A stretch of DNA of 64,000 nt from Forficula auricularia (Eukaryota; Arthropoda; Insecta; Dermaptera; Forficulidae). The notes under the pieces were generated by a model. That model was not told where the DNA came from. It ran no database searches and saw only the letters and a program-made list of their open reading frames with translations. This document shows, piece by piece, positions 22,059 to 34,315 of the stretch (position 1 is its first letter; every line of letters begins with the position of its first letter). The stretch spans positions 5,936,304 to 6,000,303 of the forward strand of contig JALMQS010000187.1 of assembly GCA_024734495.1 (NCBI GenBank), written 5' to 3'. The translations under genes were made by a program, and so were the position numbers.

Positions 22059-22435
22059 TTATGTTAATTCTCCGGAATGTCTTCTTTTCAAATGCGATTT
22101 GAGATTTTCCCTTTGTTTGCATCGATAAGAGCAGAAGGTGCATTGGAATTGAGGTTCGATACCACATTCGACACGGACATGGCGTAGCATCGTGCTACGA
22201 TGGCGGTAGGATTTTTTGCACCGGGGACAAGAATGTCGTTCGTACACTTGCAACGGGTTATCCACACAATGTTCCACAAGCATGTGGTTAAACAAAGGTA
22301 TTTTGTCTTTGAATTGGGAAAGACAAATATTGCATTCGTAGGGCAATGGTTTGTTCCAGAAACCATGGAAACTGGATTTTAATTTCATATGGCTCTTCTC
22401 TAGTTCATCAATGAATTCGCAAGAATCTTCCTTTT
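22059..22435 (-). CDS. lola: Alternative 3' terminal exon with three zinc fingers
   Basis: Acceptor TATTTGTTACAG; AA completes a codon, then 125 codons with TAA. The first codons (KEDSCEFIDELEKSH) form an acidic lead-in. Fingers: C2H2-like (CNICLSQFKDKIPLFNHMLV, ending EH), C2HC (CPRCKKSYRHRSTMLRHVRV, ending EC) and C2H2 (CTFCSYRCKQRENLKSHLKR, ending RH), joined by GIEPQFQ between the last two. It ends SGELT after the last finger. The true exon begins 47 bases before the first internal ATG, since the acceptor phase only fits there. Confidence 0.92.
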
Positions 22436-22744
22436 CTGTAACAAATACATGTATGTTATAAACGCTAATTCAAATATCGTCTACACAATGTTATGTATAG
22501 AAATCAAAGAAAAAACACTTAAATTATGATTAGGATTTCTTGAATGAGAAGTTACATTGCAAACGTCATTTCAATTAGTTATATTTTTTTTTTTTGAAAT
22601 GTAACTTCTTATGCGAGTTCGGAAAGGAATATTACAATCGTGGGAGAGCGAAAAACAGAAAGAAAGCGAGGGTTAGGGTGGAACTAATGACCATGATTGG
22701 GAGAGTTCGCGCTGTCTATTGGGTTACCGAGGCCTTGGCATTTG

Positions 22745-23520
22745 GACACATTTAAAAGAGCTTATAAAGCCAAAATTAAAAAAAAAATTCCAAAAAATGA
22801 AAATTTTGAAAAATTCCGAAAAATGAAAATTCTGAAAATTTTCCAAAAAATAAAAAATGTTTAAAAAATCAAAATATTCAAATTTCCAGAATTTCAAAGT
22901 TTAATAAATATATATAACCTCAATTCCATTTAAAAGAGCTCATAAAGCCAAAATTTAAAAAAGAATGAAAATTTTCTAAAAATTTCTCAATTTTAAAAAA
23001 ATTCCAAAAAAATGAAAATTCTAAAAAAATTTCGCAAAATCAAAATTTTCAAAATTTCAAAGTATAATAACCTCAATTCAAATTAACATGTTGAATGCAA
23101 ATACAAGTATAAATATAGTATAAATCAACTACTGTTTGTTATATGATTATAATATTCAAATTTTCAAAATTTAATATATATAACCTCAATTCCATTTAAA
23201 AGAGCTCATAAAGCCAAAACCTAAAAAAGAATGAATATTTTCTAAAAATTTCAAAATTTTGAAAAAATTCCAAAAAAATTTCCCAAAATCAAAATATTCA
23301 AATTTCCAAAATTTCAAAGTTTAATAACTTCAATTCCATTTAAAAGAGCTCATAAAGCCAAAATTTAAAAAAAAAAATGAAAATTCTAAAAAAATTTCGG
23401 AAAATCAAAATATTCAAATTTCCAAAATTTCAAAGTATAATAATCTCAATTCAAATTAACATGTTGAATGCAAATACATTTCGTAAATATAGTATAAATC
23501 AACTACTGTTTGTTATATGA
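22745..23520. repeat. Degenerate A-rich tandem repeat
   Basis: The unit includes CATTTAAAAGAGCTCATAAAG, AATGAAAATT-type runs and TTTCAAAGT.TAATA.CCTC; it appears at about 22748, 22928, 23195 and 23338. A 50-bp piece (CATGTTGAATGCAAATACA) occurs at both 23087 and 23460. Confidence 0.7.
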
Positions 23521-23914
23521 TTATAACATACCAAAATATATATAAAAACGGGTGTGATTCTATCTCCTTATTTTCTACTCACTGTTTACTCTTCTAAATT
23601 CACATATATCGCTTAACTATTGCATAAGAAGTTACACTTCCATAGAGTGTCACGACATCGACAGTCATAGTTTTTTATGGAAATGTTTTTATTTACCTTC
23701 ACCATGGAAACAAATGTGTGTTGGGATAAAACTTTTATAAAATTCTTCGAAATAATATTATATTATACCATTGCAAAATGTTAAGACAAGTTATAAAAAA
23801 TTTACAAGATATGTCGCGAGTGTAATTAGCTTTCAAATTAGTATCGTGCACTGGGAGTTTGCATGCTAAATTACAGTCAAGGTTTCAATTTTGTACTGAA
23901 TATACATATTTTCA

Positions 23915-24130
23915 ATTGTTTGTCTTAACTTATAATATTTATAATTTTCTCATTAATATATTAAAGAATAATTAACACAGTAACGATAATTGTATTAATA
24001 TATTAATGAGAAAATTATAAATATATTTAACTTCATTATTTCAAGTTAGAAATATAAAAATTCGGATATTATTTTCACTTAATATTTGACAAAAACCTGC
24101 TTTCGATTCTCTATCGAATCAAATGTAGGA
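23915..24130. repeat. Foldback family F3 fragment
   Basis: Contains CTCATTAATATATTAAAGAATAATT and its inverse, then TATTATTTTCACTTAATATTTGAC and CTATCGAATCAAATGTAGGAA, colinear with the F3 copies at 32310-33175 and 50623-51180 but more diverged. Confidence 0.6.
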
Positions 24131-24490
24131 AACATACGATTAACTTATAAAGTTTCGTGTCAATAAAAATTATTGAGCAAATATGAAACCTCTCGTGTGG
24201 TATTATTTAGGAAATTAGCCAGTGCGAGTTGGGCTTGCATGACGAGAGTTCCGTACCTTATATCATCCAAATATCAAAGTTGTTCTTATTTGTCGTTGTT
24301 AAATAGGGAAGGCGGAGATTTTTGGAATTTTTTCATGAGTTTAAGTTAAACCACTACTGAATCCGTCAAAGTATTAAAATCACCTAAAAATAGCCACTTT
24401 GGAGCTTTCTCATTCGATCATTTTAATGTGAAATAAATATAAAAAATCATACTAATTCTACTTAAAAAGATACAGGGATACTTCAAACCT

Positions 24491-24745
24491 TAGACCATTA
24501 AATATATAGACACGCCCTCTGCTACTCTCCACACAGAGAAACATAAATATTTTGGTAATATTAATATAATATTAATTTGCAAAATAAATAATCTAAACTA
24601 CGTAAATTTATCTCAATGTATAATAATTCCTATAGTGGCCATGCTATTTCTGGGAGTTCCTACCTACAGATGACGTCACATTCTCTAGTTGATGTTGGCC
24701 TCACCAAATCGACACCAGGGCGTGTCTATATATTTTCATGGTCTA
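24491..24745. mobile_element. Terminal-inverted-repeat MITE
   Basis: Ends TAGACCATTAAATATATAGA and, inverted, TAGACCATGAAAATATATAG, each followed by CACGCCCT inward. About 255 bp, non-coding. No unambiguous duplication. Confidence 0.65.
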
Positions 24746-27700
24746 AGCTTCAAACTCTATGATAAAAAATATTTTTTGTTTTCGATCCCATGAAAAATTC
24801 GTCCCTCCCCAACATAATCCGATTAAAATTTTTATACAATTTTTTAATATATATTTTTTTCATGATATTTCAAAAAAAAATCTTCAAATTCGTTTATTAT
24901 TTGTACAAAGTTTATATTCAAATGTATTAATGAATAGATGACAGTGCATGCATAGTGGCTAGATAATAATGGAATTTTTTAAGCACCTAAAAAGAACCTA
25001 AATTTGTTATTCAGTGATTATATAAACGTAATTTTTTTCTTACATTTTTTACTACATATTTAAAGTTTTTAAGCAGAATAAATTAAAGCAAAAAATTTAT
25101 ATATTCATAAGAAATTTTTAAATAAAATTAATAAACTTACTCTCGACTGCCAAGCGCATTGTTTAAAGTTTTGAAGAAATATTACGGAACAAAAGAGCAC
25201 AATCAAATACAGGACTATAGCAAAGGAAAATAATATCAATGAACAATTTTCCAGAATATTAAAATATTCTCCACAGACACCATAAGAAGTTGAAAAACTG
25301 ACACTTCCCAAGAAGAAATAGAAGGGACGAAATAAATAAAATAAATAAATAAAAGATAATGTAATGCTTATTGAAAACCATGGAAAATTAGTTAAGTACC
25401 AAGAGTGCAATATGTATAAATATATACTAGTATATAAGTCTTAATAAAAAGAAATAAGAATATTCTTTCTAGAAATCAAAACATATAGCCAAAAAGTAAA
25501 AAAAAAAAATAGATATTAGAAATAAACTTTGAGGAAAAAATAATAAATTCACACTTTCACACTTAAGTGTCACACTATTAGTTTTAGTGCAATATCTATA
25601 TTAAAATAAGAAATTATGAGTTATTTTTAGTAAATTTTAATTCTTTCATTAAAAGAAAAAATACAATTTTCAATTTTATAATTACAAAAATTAATCGATT
25701 TTTGTAAAATTAGATATGTAATGAATTATTATCCAGCGAGAAAAATATAGGATTATTGGCTGGAATTAAAAATTTTAAATAAATAATATAGCTTTGGTAT
25801 TTATTTTATACATAATATGATTTTAGGAACATATTGTTTTGTTCTACTCTTCATAATAATAATAATAAAAATGATTATGTTTCATATAAATGAATTATTT
25901 TGGCATTAAGCAATCAAATAAGTTTAATAATACATTATCGTATTATTTATTTGGAATAATATAAATTGTATATAAGGCCGGTGCTATGGTTTCGCAATAT
26001 TAGGTGGTTGACTATCTTAAAGGCGTCAGGATTATAATATGTTAAAATGATAATTAACAGTTCGATATTTACACATTTAACAATTTTAATTCATTGGTTT
26101 TGAAAAATATATTATTATGTTTGAAGTTATTCTTTGGAGACGGACTGGTAGATAGAGAATTCCGTTTACAATTTTTTGAAACCGACTCGTTCGAGGATCT
26201 TCTTAATTAATAAAAATTGTATATATTATAAAAACAATAATTGTAGTAATGATAATAATAATTGGTAACTAGAAATTGCAGATATGCCAACTGGTGGTGA
26301 AAGCTTGAACTCTCTCAATTGGGTCTTCTGATAGCTGATTGATCAGTGTTTAAATGACATATAAACAAAAACCAAACCTATTTATTAAATAATATTCTTT
26401 GATTATGCATATGACATTTGTGACAGCGACCCAATTGCGTTAGTTTCAATTTATACCACATGTGGGCAACACCGTACTTATCATTTACCAATAATGATAA
26501 TAAATGTTAATAATATTAATTGCCAATCCCACGTCGGTTTCAAAAAAAACTGTAAAGGGAAAACTTTCCAATAAATACCCCTTTATTGGAAATAATATTT
26601 TTATTTATTTTTAGATTGCCTTCCATCCAATCCTCAACTATTATATATATTATTATAATTTCTGCCCAGTTAAGGGTTTGATACGTATTTAAAAGATTAC
26701 ATTTTTTTGTTTAATATTAAAATTAAACAATATGAATTAGGTAATAATATCGAAACTTAATTTCCATAGTAAAGTAGCTGAAGAGTCGGAGAGTTTGAGA
26801 GAAAAATAAAATGTGGTGGAAGGAACTCAGCATAGAAAAGACAAAAATAGTAAATAAATCGCTTTAAAAAGTATGCTGAATTTATTGTGAGAATCGTAAG
26901 AATGGAGCCGGAAAGGTGGACGAAAATTGGCAGGGCAAAATAATATAACACCGGATTATAATCTTATTAAATTAATACTATTAAAAAATAGCTCATTTGA
27001 TAGTTTCTTTAATGAAGAGTAGAACGTTTAGTGACTTTTTATGTTTAAATCAAAAATATCTGTCATTATTTTATAAATTATATTTTTATACACCCGTGAC
27101 GAGTTAGTAAATTTTGAATTTGCAGTTTATTATTATAAACGTCAAAGTTTTAGCAGCAATATTTTACTTGGTACGCCCGGGGGAGGTGTTTTTTAAAAAC
27201 TATTTCTGTCATGATAAAAACTAAACAATTGACACTTTTTCGTTGAAGTGAAAATAAAAACAACTTATTGAAGATTTGATAGTTTTTGCCATATATTTTG
27301 AATTATAAATGGTTTTGAAGTTTTTTTTTGAGGGTTTGGAGCACTCAAAGGGAAATTAAGATACTTTATTAAGGCAAATTGATTTTTCGAAAGCTATATC
27401 TGACTAGAAGGGCTTATGCAATTTCATCAAGTATAGCCTATACGAAAAATAAAAACTTCCAAATCCTCTTTTTGACTACCATATTCACGATTTCAAAAGA
27501 TCATTATAGTTTTTATATGCGTACAGTAAATTGGAGAAATTAATCTCATGATTTTATTCAACAGATTTGGCACTCTTTTAAGTACAACTCTAATAAATCA
27601 TGAATGGGGAGTGGTACTTTACGCTGCGGTCAACCATGGGATTAACTGTCTATTACTTGTACTTCAAAATAAGTATACAAAAGTCCAGAAAAATGATTTT

Positions 27701-27816
27701 TTTGAGATTTAGAGTGTTGGTGCGAGGTGAAACATATTTTAATAAAAGAAAAGTAAAGATATATATATATATATATTTTTGGAAAATTATTATTTACTAT
27801 GAGTTATTTTCTAGGT

Positions 27817-28140
27817 CAGTGTTCCGCAAACTTTTTGTGTTCAAGGTACACCTACCAAATCAAAAATTTTAAAGGTCACCAAAGAAAAAAACCAATGTTT
27901 ATTTAGTATTTATTTATATTAAAATCAATATAATATGAAAAGATGTTTAATGAGAAATGTGAGCCTGCTTAACTGAGCACAGGCGATAAAAATTTGGAAC
28001 AATCGTTGATAAGCCTGCTCGCATAACTCTCAGCTAAGTGTAGGTGCATTATCTTCATAAAATTTGACATTTTTCTGAGGCACACCAACTAATGACCACG
28101 GTACAGCAGTGTGCCACGGCACACACTTTGCGGAACACTG
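27817..28140. mobile_element. hAT-like MITE nested in F4
   Basis: Ends CAGTGTTCCGCAAACTTT and, inverted, CAGTGTTCCGCAAAGTGTG; flanks ttctaggt and ctctaggt match at 7 of 8 bases. 324 bp. Confidence 0.9.
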
Positions 28141-28179
28141 CTCTAGGTCACTTATTTCACATGTAAGAAATAAAGAGAG

Positions 28180-28230
28180 TTTTCTCAATATATATATTTC
28201 GGGCTATCAACCTATCATCAAGAGATACAG
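28180..28230 (-). ncRNA. Hammerhead-like RNA motif in F4
   Basis: Stem I TCTC/GAGA, core TTGATGAT (U3 opposite G8, a possible wobble), stem II GG/CC around a 7-nt loop, GAAA, palindromic (AT)n, then T. Same family as the motifs near 37.4 kb. Confidence 0.45.
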
Positions 28231-28296
28231 AAAACAACTTATTTTGAGATTTTGAGAAAACTCTCTCTCTTTTATTTCTTACGACTTAGAACCTTA

Positions 28297-28488
28297 GGTT
28301 GTATGTCGCAAAGTAAATGCTTTTTACAGGTGACACAGGGTAGATGGTAAATGGAGGGACTGGGATGGCCAATCAGATGACAGGCACTTTCAGTGATTGG
28401 CCATTGATTGGCCATCCCAGTCTCTCCATTTACCATCTACTCTTTGTCACTTAGTAAAAGCATTTACTTTGCGACATACAACCGGCCC
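28297..28488. mobile_element. PIF/Harbinger-like MITE nested in F4
   Basis: Right end inverted GGGCCGGTTGTATGTCGC; the left end has lost a few bases (GGTTGTATGTCGC). Flanked by TTA on both sides. The arms extend through AAGTAAATGCTTTT, and the centre holds a duplicated TTGGCCA. Confidence 0.85.
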
Positions 28489-28592
28489 TTAGTGATTAAC
28501 TCATAGTAAATAATAATTTTTCAAAAAAAAAATTTACTTTTCTTTTAGTACAGAAAAATTATAATTTTTTCAGAGATTGAAAAAAAAACTTC

Positions 28593-28960
28593 TTAGAATA
28601 TTAAATGTTTATTACTCATATGATATTCTAATCCCTGTTTATGTTTACTACGAAATTCACAATAATCGCATTTAAATTTTGGCTCCACACCACATTCATA
28701 TCTTAAATGTCTAATCAAATGATGTCTGTTTTTATAACTACGATTACATTTCGGACAATTATGCATATTGATAGCATTTTTCGGTGTGAGATGTAAATTC
28801 ATAGTATGTCGAAGTAAATTCTGTTTATAATTGCATGAATAATCACAATGAACACATTGGAAACGTCCCCGTTTCGATCTTGCACGTTTTTTCGTTGACG
28901 GAAGCCACGGGGTGGGACTATCAAAGATCACCACCTCATCTTCGAAAGATCGATGACTGA
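28593..28960 (-). CDS. lola: Alternative 3' terminal exon with three zinc fingers
   Basis: Acceptor CTTCCTTTTCCAG; TC completes a codon, then 122 codons with TAA. An acidic lead-in (SFEDEVVIFDS) and a basic stretch (KKRARSKRGR, a likely nuclear signal) precede three fingers: C2H2 (CVHCDYSCNYKQNLLRHTMN, ending LH), C2HC (CPKCNRSYKNRHHLIRHLRY, ending EC) and C2H2 (CDYCEFRSKHKQGLEYHMSN, ending KH), with linker GVEPKFK. The layout is the standard one of the array. A poly-T run directly precedes the acceptor. Confidence 0.95.
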
Positions 28961-29100
28961 CTGGAAAAGGAAGATGAAAAAAAAAGAAAAAAAAAATTAT
29001 TAAATCATTTTTTTGAAAATAGTTACGTAAAGTAAAATGAAAAAGACAAGACATCATACAATATTAACAAAAACAAAATTATCAATAAGATTACAATTAA

Positions 29101-30005
29101 GGTAGTTGTTTCGCGACAATACTAGCAAAAAGTTAATGCTAGAGTATATTGAACAGACAATCAGGATTCATAATTCATAAGCCCAAAACTTTTTCCTGTT
29201 TATGTACCACTTCTAGTCAATCGCGTGGTCGTTTGACAAATCTGGCAACACTGTCCGAGCTTGTATATATTTTATCATAGAAATTTCAGATAAAGTACAT
29301 TAAAAAGTGAGATTTATAAAACAAAAAGCTCTTAATAAGGGATTGAAAGCTGTTGCGACAATGGCTGAAGAGAAAAAACGTCAAAAAATTACTAAAGTTA
29401 ACCCACTTTTTAGGTTAAATAAATGCGTTGTTGCCAGCTTGTTTTTAGTGTAATTTTTTTCATTATACATTTTTCATTATTTATTCATTATTATCTCAGA
29501 AACTGTGTTGTAACTATGAATTAAAATTTTCTTAAAAAATGTATTAGTTATTGTTTTTTTTTTTTTTTTTTTTTTGGCTTTTCGGCCTTTCTAGCCATAA
29601 GCCCAATTACGATACTAGTTATTATTTTTTTAAAATTTGTCTCTACCCCCGGGAATCATATTTTAGCTGGCTGCCTCGAGTCGGATTCGAACCCGGGTCC
29701 CCTGGTTAGCTCGCTGTCACGCTACCGCCTAGCCTACCGACCCCCCTAGTTATTGTTTAATGTTGGTTTAGTTTTTTATAACAATGGTAAGGAGAGTTTC
29801 TTAATTATAATTAAATATGTATGTTAACTTTCCGGTATCCCGTATAGTGCAATGTATAACAGTCTGAAAAACTATCTTTGGAATTTAATATCTCCTATTG
29901 ATCATAAGTTTCGTTTTGCCCCCAATCGATGCAGAAGTATTTAAATAATAATCTCTCTAAATTTCAAAAAAATCCTAAGAAAACCCATATTGTGAAACAA
30001 CTACC
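29101..30005. mobile_element. TTAA-flanked (piggyBac-like) non-autonomous element
   Basis: Ends GGTAGTTGTTTCGCGACAAT and, inverted, GGTAGTTGTTTCACAATATG, with TTAA at 29097-29100 and 30006-30009. About 710 bp without the nested SINE. No transposase is recognisable. piggyBac ends usually start CCC, so TTAA is the main argument. Confidence 0.7.
29554..29746 (-). mobile_element. Full-length tRNA-derived SINE (family S1) nested in the TTAA element
   Basis: Reading the minus strand: GGGGGGTCGGTAGGCTAGGC head with an A-box-like start, B box GGGTTCGAATCC, body with GGCTTATGGCTAGAAAGGCC, then poly(A). Flanked by tagttattg at 29545-29553 and 29747-29755. Two-box polymerase III promoter structure is intact by eye. 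Confidence 0.92.
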
Positions 30006-30102
30006 TTAAAACTAGAATATTTAAATATTAATATCAAAATAAAGGCATCTACATATTAAATTAATTTTTACTTTGTTTTAATATGAATTAATTTAATATA
30101 AA

Positions 30103-30732
30103 TCTATATAATAAAAATGTTTCTTCGTAAGCGCAGATCTCTCAAATGCCTTGGACCGATTTGGCTAATTTTTTTTTTTAAATGTTCTTAATAGTCCATA
30201 GGTAAAAAAAAATTGGAAAAGTTGCCCGGAAAATTGGAAAATTCAAGAAAAACTAAAAAAAATTCAGGTTAGCCAACATATCTTGCCAAACAATAAAAGA
30301 ACTAAACTAGCAAAAAAAAGTGTTGGCGGCTCTGTTTGTAAGATTTTTGAGTGCCATTCATTCTCAATGGTTCTAACCACATTATCGTTGAAGAAGAATT
30401 TAATACTGCATTTTTATAAAAGTATTTATTTAGTAACATTTAGTATTTTATTTTATTTTATTTTTCTCAAATTCTAAATATTTATTTTTTCCAAATAATA
30501 AATACAATATAATAATTATTTTGTCAAAGTTTTTTTTAAAAATGTTTATCTAATTTTTTTTTTTTTACATTTAAATTGCAGTTAAATAGAATCTTAAATT
30601 ATATCTATTTAAGACTTATAATAAAACAATTAAATTTATTCTCTGTAACTAATAAAACATCAATAATGCAGCCACGTGGGGGTCCAAGGGGGCGAAGCCT
30701 ACTAATAATCAAAAGGCGGTCCTTGAAGCTAG
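30103..30732 (+). mobile_element. Helitron-like element
   Basis: Begins TCTATATAATAAAAATG after A and ends GGCGGTCCTTGAAGCTAG before T, the classic A/T insertion of Helitrons. The 5' part continues GCGCAGATCTCTCAAATG. No Rep-helicase coding; non-autonomous. Confidence 0.75.
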
Positions 30733-31548
30733 TTATAAATAACTATTAGTTATATTTTTATCAGGAATAGTTTTTATTCACTTTTTTACATCTATACAAT
30801 CATAATATATACCTATGGGTATAAAATTAAAAATAATAAAAATGAGATAACTATTTTTTAGAATTGGTCTGATTCTCATTTAAGTTTAAAGATCGCGATT
30901 CTATATCGAATAAAACGATCTTTCTCTGTGTGCTAATTTGCAAATTGAATTTGCTAGACAAGCAGAAGGCTAAGGAGGGGGAAAATTAACATTAAAATCT
31001 TCGCTCACGATCATCGGTAAAAGATTATAGTCTAGCAGAGGAATCCTTAAATTCCCTACTTGACCTAGATGACCAGCATTATTGTCAGCCTTTTGGTTTT
31101 ACGTCAGTACGAAAGACGTAGATAAGATTTTAACACACAAAAAAATAAAAAATAATAAATAAAAATGCATCTAAAATTTGAAAGAATCAACGCATTGCTG
31201 AGCTTCTAAATTTTTTTTTATAAAATCTATAAAAAAAATTGCAGCACCTATAAGTCATGGTAGTCTCTTGCATCTCTGAAAAAAAGATAGTGTTAGATTG
31301 CTTTCCATATACCTACTCATACTTAGCCAGATCACTTATTTTTTGTGATAAGGATACAAAAAGTACAAAATCTATAAGTCAAGAATATAGCTTTTGCAAA
31401 GGAAGAAAGAGGGGTAATAGAATTTAAGGGTTGGATTATAAGGGAATGTTTGTTGAGACGTGTCTTAAAGAAGAGGTGGGGTGAAAGTAGAAGATGAATT
31501 AAAGTCTCTTGAAGTCATAAGGATAAACGAATTATCAATTGAAATTAA

Positions 31549-31704
31549 CGCTGGGTGAACCGCGTCCTAAAATCGTGTACACTTATTTCCACTTCCACTT
31601 GCATTTCCAAGTAGAAGACAATAGAATACAATAGATTATCTAATGAATTCCAAAATAATTCCAAAGACGGTGTACACCTAATTCCAATCGCGGTTCACCC
31701 TTCG
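31549..31704. mobile_element. MITE family M8, copy 3
   Basis: Ends CGCTGGGTGAACCGCG and, inverted, CGAAGGGTGAACCGCGATT; perfect 8-bp duplications gaaattaa at 31541-31548 and 31705-31712. Inserted in the opposite orientation to copy 1. 156 bp. Confidence 0.9.
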
Positions 31705-32309
31705 GAAATTAATAAATAAAATCAATATTTTTTCAAAGGAAGTGAAGTCTTTATCTACTTAAATAATCAAATTTCTATATCCATTGCATATTACATGTAC
31801 TAAATAATAAAAAAATGAAGTGTTGAAATAATTGTTTTAATAAAAATATGGAAAATTTTGATTAGGGAGAACATGAAATTCGATAGACTGGAATTATAGT
31901 TTATTCAAAGATTCCATTTAATTAAAACATAATTTGTTTGATTTGATACAATTCAAAAAATTACATACAAATATTATAATAAATAAATGACCACCAAATT
32001 AATAAAAAATCTTAAAATAATGCATTCTTAAAATCTAAGAATTGGCATAATATAGATATTAGGAGTTTATTTAATTATTTTTTTATATAAATTTATAAAA
32101 AGAATAAATTCGCTTTAACATAACAAAAAATACAGTTATTTTTTTAATTGGAGTGTTGTGGTGCATATAAGTTACGATACAAGTAGCTAACTATCTTAAG
32201 TTACTTTATAAGCACTAAAACACCCGTATAAGATATATTATATATAATTTAATATTATTAAAAATGAGTTTTTTTTTTCAAAGACAATCTTCAAAAACTA
32301 TAAGAATAA

Positions 32310-33175
32310 CCGAATGTTTTCTACATTTGATTCAATCGCGAATCAAATGTAGTGAATTTTTGTCAAATATTGAGTGAAAATAATATCTGAACTTATATAT
32401 TTCTAACTTGAAATAATGATTTTAAATAAATTTTATAATTTTTCTCATTAATATATCAAAGAATAATTGATAAATCAATGAGAATTGTTTTTGACCGCGC
32501 TTATTTGAAAAAGGTATTTATCGCGAGACTACTGCGGATTACGCTATTGGAGTCTGCGGAGTCTTAAGTCTGGACCAAGAGAGAAAAAGATGTGATCCAC
32601 TTAGGTACAATCCAACGTCATTTCGCGTATAGTCTCGCGATAAATATCTTTCTCAAATAAGCGCGGTCAAAACAATTCTCATTGATTTATCAATCATTCC
32701 TTGATATATTAATGAGAAAAATTATAAAATTTATTTAAAATCATTATTTCAAGTTAGAATATATAAGTTCAGATATTATTTTCACTCAATATTTGACAAA
32801 AATTCCCTATATTTGATTCGCGATTGAATCAAATGTAGAAAACATTCGGTTAATTAATGGCAAGCATCTAACATACATGCTAATAGATCTAGCGCTCTGG
32901 ACTGGGAGATTAAATATATAACATCTGAGATTTCAAATTCACTTGGTGATCCATCCGAATGTCTAGCGGGCTATACGCGAAATGACGTTGGATTGTAGCT
33001 AAGTGGATCACATCTTTTTCTCTCTTGGTCCAGACTTAAGACTCCGCAGACTCCAATAGCGTAATCCGCAGTAGTCTCGCGATAAATATCTTTTTCAAAT
33101 AAGCGCGGTCAAAAACAATTCTCATTGATTTATCAATTATTCTTTGATATATTAATGAGAAAAATTATAAAATTT
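32310..33175. mobile_element. Large foldback F3
   Basis: Arms ATAACCGAATGTTTTCTACA and the complementary right arm ending GAAAACATTCGGTTA near 32858. The inner arms include GCGAGACTACTGCGGATTAC and CTCTCTTGGTCCAGACTTAA in inverted orientation. A further inverted piece runs to 33175. The segment 32770-33110 is nearly identical to 50795-51116. Confidence 0.8.
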
Positions 33176-33426
33176 AACTATAAGAATATTTACTACCGAA
33201 AATGGTCAGCCAATGGTGACCAAAGCTATCTAGCGTAGAATTAAATAAATAAAAATAATTTATCTAGATTAGTGAATTTAATTCATTTATATTACAAATA
33301 ACACATTATATAATAACATGTCAAACTATTAATATTTTAAAAATATTAATTAATACATTTTCTCATGTGATTAAGTATATCTACATCAATATGAAATACA
33401 ACCCCAAAAGTGGGCAATTTTTTTTT

Positions 33427-33656
33427 TTACGCATGAACACATAATACGTGTCTCTTCAAATGACACTTTTGTGTAAACCGAGAGGAACAAATGTTACAGA
33501 CAAATTTCCGCTCGACCCCGCATTCAAATCTTAGATGTCGTATCAGGGTTCCCTTGTTCTTATAAGTGCGATTACAGGTATAACAAATATATCCCTCCGG
33601 GGGAAATCTCTTGGAGTTCTCAAATAAAAACGTATTTTGATTTATTTGAAAGTGTG
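33427..33656 (-). CDS. lola: Alternative 3' terminal exon with a two-finger core
   Basis: Acceptor GTTTTTTTAG; CA completes a codon, then 76 codons with stop. A short lead (HFQINQNTFLFENSKRFPPE) is followed at once by C2HC (CYTCNRTYKNKGTLIRHLRF, ending EC) and C2H2 (CNICSSRFTQKCHLKRHVLC, ending VH), linker GVERKFV. There is no extra upstream finger. It groups with 39615-39844 and 42950-43146 by the short lead, E/K-R-K/R-F linkers and S/R-R-F/Y in the second finger. The protein ends two residues after the last zinc ligand. Confidence 0.93.
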
Positions 33657-33914
33657 CTAAAAAAACAAAAACAAAGAGAAACAATAGATTAATTATTTAT
33701 CAAATAAATTTCAAATACAGTAAGTATTAAGCAAATTTAGAAAAAAAGAAAAAATATGAAGGTAGGAGGGTAGTGGTGATAGCAATAACCTGGTATACTC
33801 AAGCCAAAAAACCATCATCATACCAACCTTTTGGTCTACAGAATGTACAGATGAGTCTGATCTAGTTGTTTCTCTACTAGGTTTTTCAAACTTGAGAATC
33901 TATGTATATGTTGT

Positions 33915-34255
33915 AGTAGAAACCGGTCTTTAGTAAGAACGGGTTCCTACTAGTTAGAACGTGGTCCAAAGGTCCAGAATCTTCATTTTTGACCTTCCGC
34001 CTCATTTTGGGTGTTTATTTTCAAATAAACGAAAATGTCAAAAATTACATCCTCTAAAACTTTGCTTTAATGGGGATGTAATTTTTGGCAAAAATTTACA
34101 CCCAAAATGAGGCGGAAGGTCAAAATGAAGATTCTAGACCTTTGGACCAAACTCAACCAAAATCAATAAATTCTAGTTGCCACAAAAGTATTCAGTGAAA
34201 CGCGTTTTAACTAGTAAGAACTCGTTCTTATTAAAAACCGATTTTTACTGCAACA
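33915..34255. mobile_element. Palindromic MITE
   Basis: Arms GTAGTAGAAACCGGTCTTTA and, inverted, TTGCAGTAAAAATCGGTTTTT, continuing with GGTCCAAAGGTC.AGAATCTTCA and CCGCCTCATTTTGGGTG in mirror order. The centre is near 34070. Confidence 0.7.
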
Positions 34256-34315
34256 TATATACTAAATTAAATTAGAGAACAAAGAAAATATTTTTTATTA
34301 TAGACAAAAGGATCA

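Larger units (their letters stand above)
27775..28525. mobile_element. Foldback element F4 with two nested insertions
   Basis: Outer arms AATTATTATTTACTATGAGT and, inverted, AATTATTATTTACTATGAGT. The left arm is interrupted by an hAT-like element (27817-28140), the right arm by a Harbinger-like MITE (28297-28488). The inner arms AGAAATAAAGAGAGTTTTCTC and GAGAAAACTCTC...TTTATTTCT pair across a hammerhead-like motif. Confidence 0.8.
22436..28592. other. 6.2-kb spacer
   Basis: Holds a tandem-repeat block (22745-23520), a foldback fragment (23915-24130), a MITE (24491-24745) and a stack of nested elements (27775-28530). From 24.8 to 27.7 kb I see only AT-rich sequence with short inverted repeats and no gene. 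Confidence 0.5.
28961..33426. other. 4.5-kb spacer
   Basis: Contains a TTAA element with a nested SINE, a Helitron-like element, an M8 MITE and a large foldback, listed separately. 30740-31540 is AT-rich and holds nothing I can name. Confidence 0.5.

Noticed and set aside
25105..25410. 101-codon hydrophobic minus-strand ORF
   Set aside because: Phe/Leu/Tyr richness follows from T-rich DNA; it has a poor context, no homology and no array-type acceptor.
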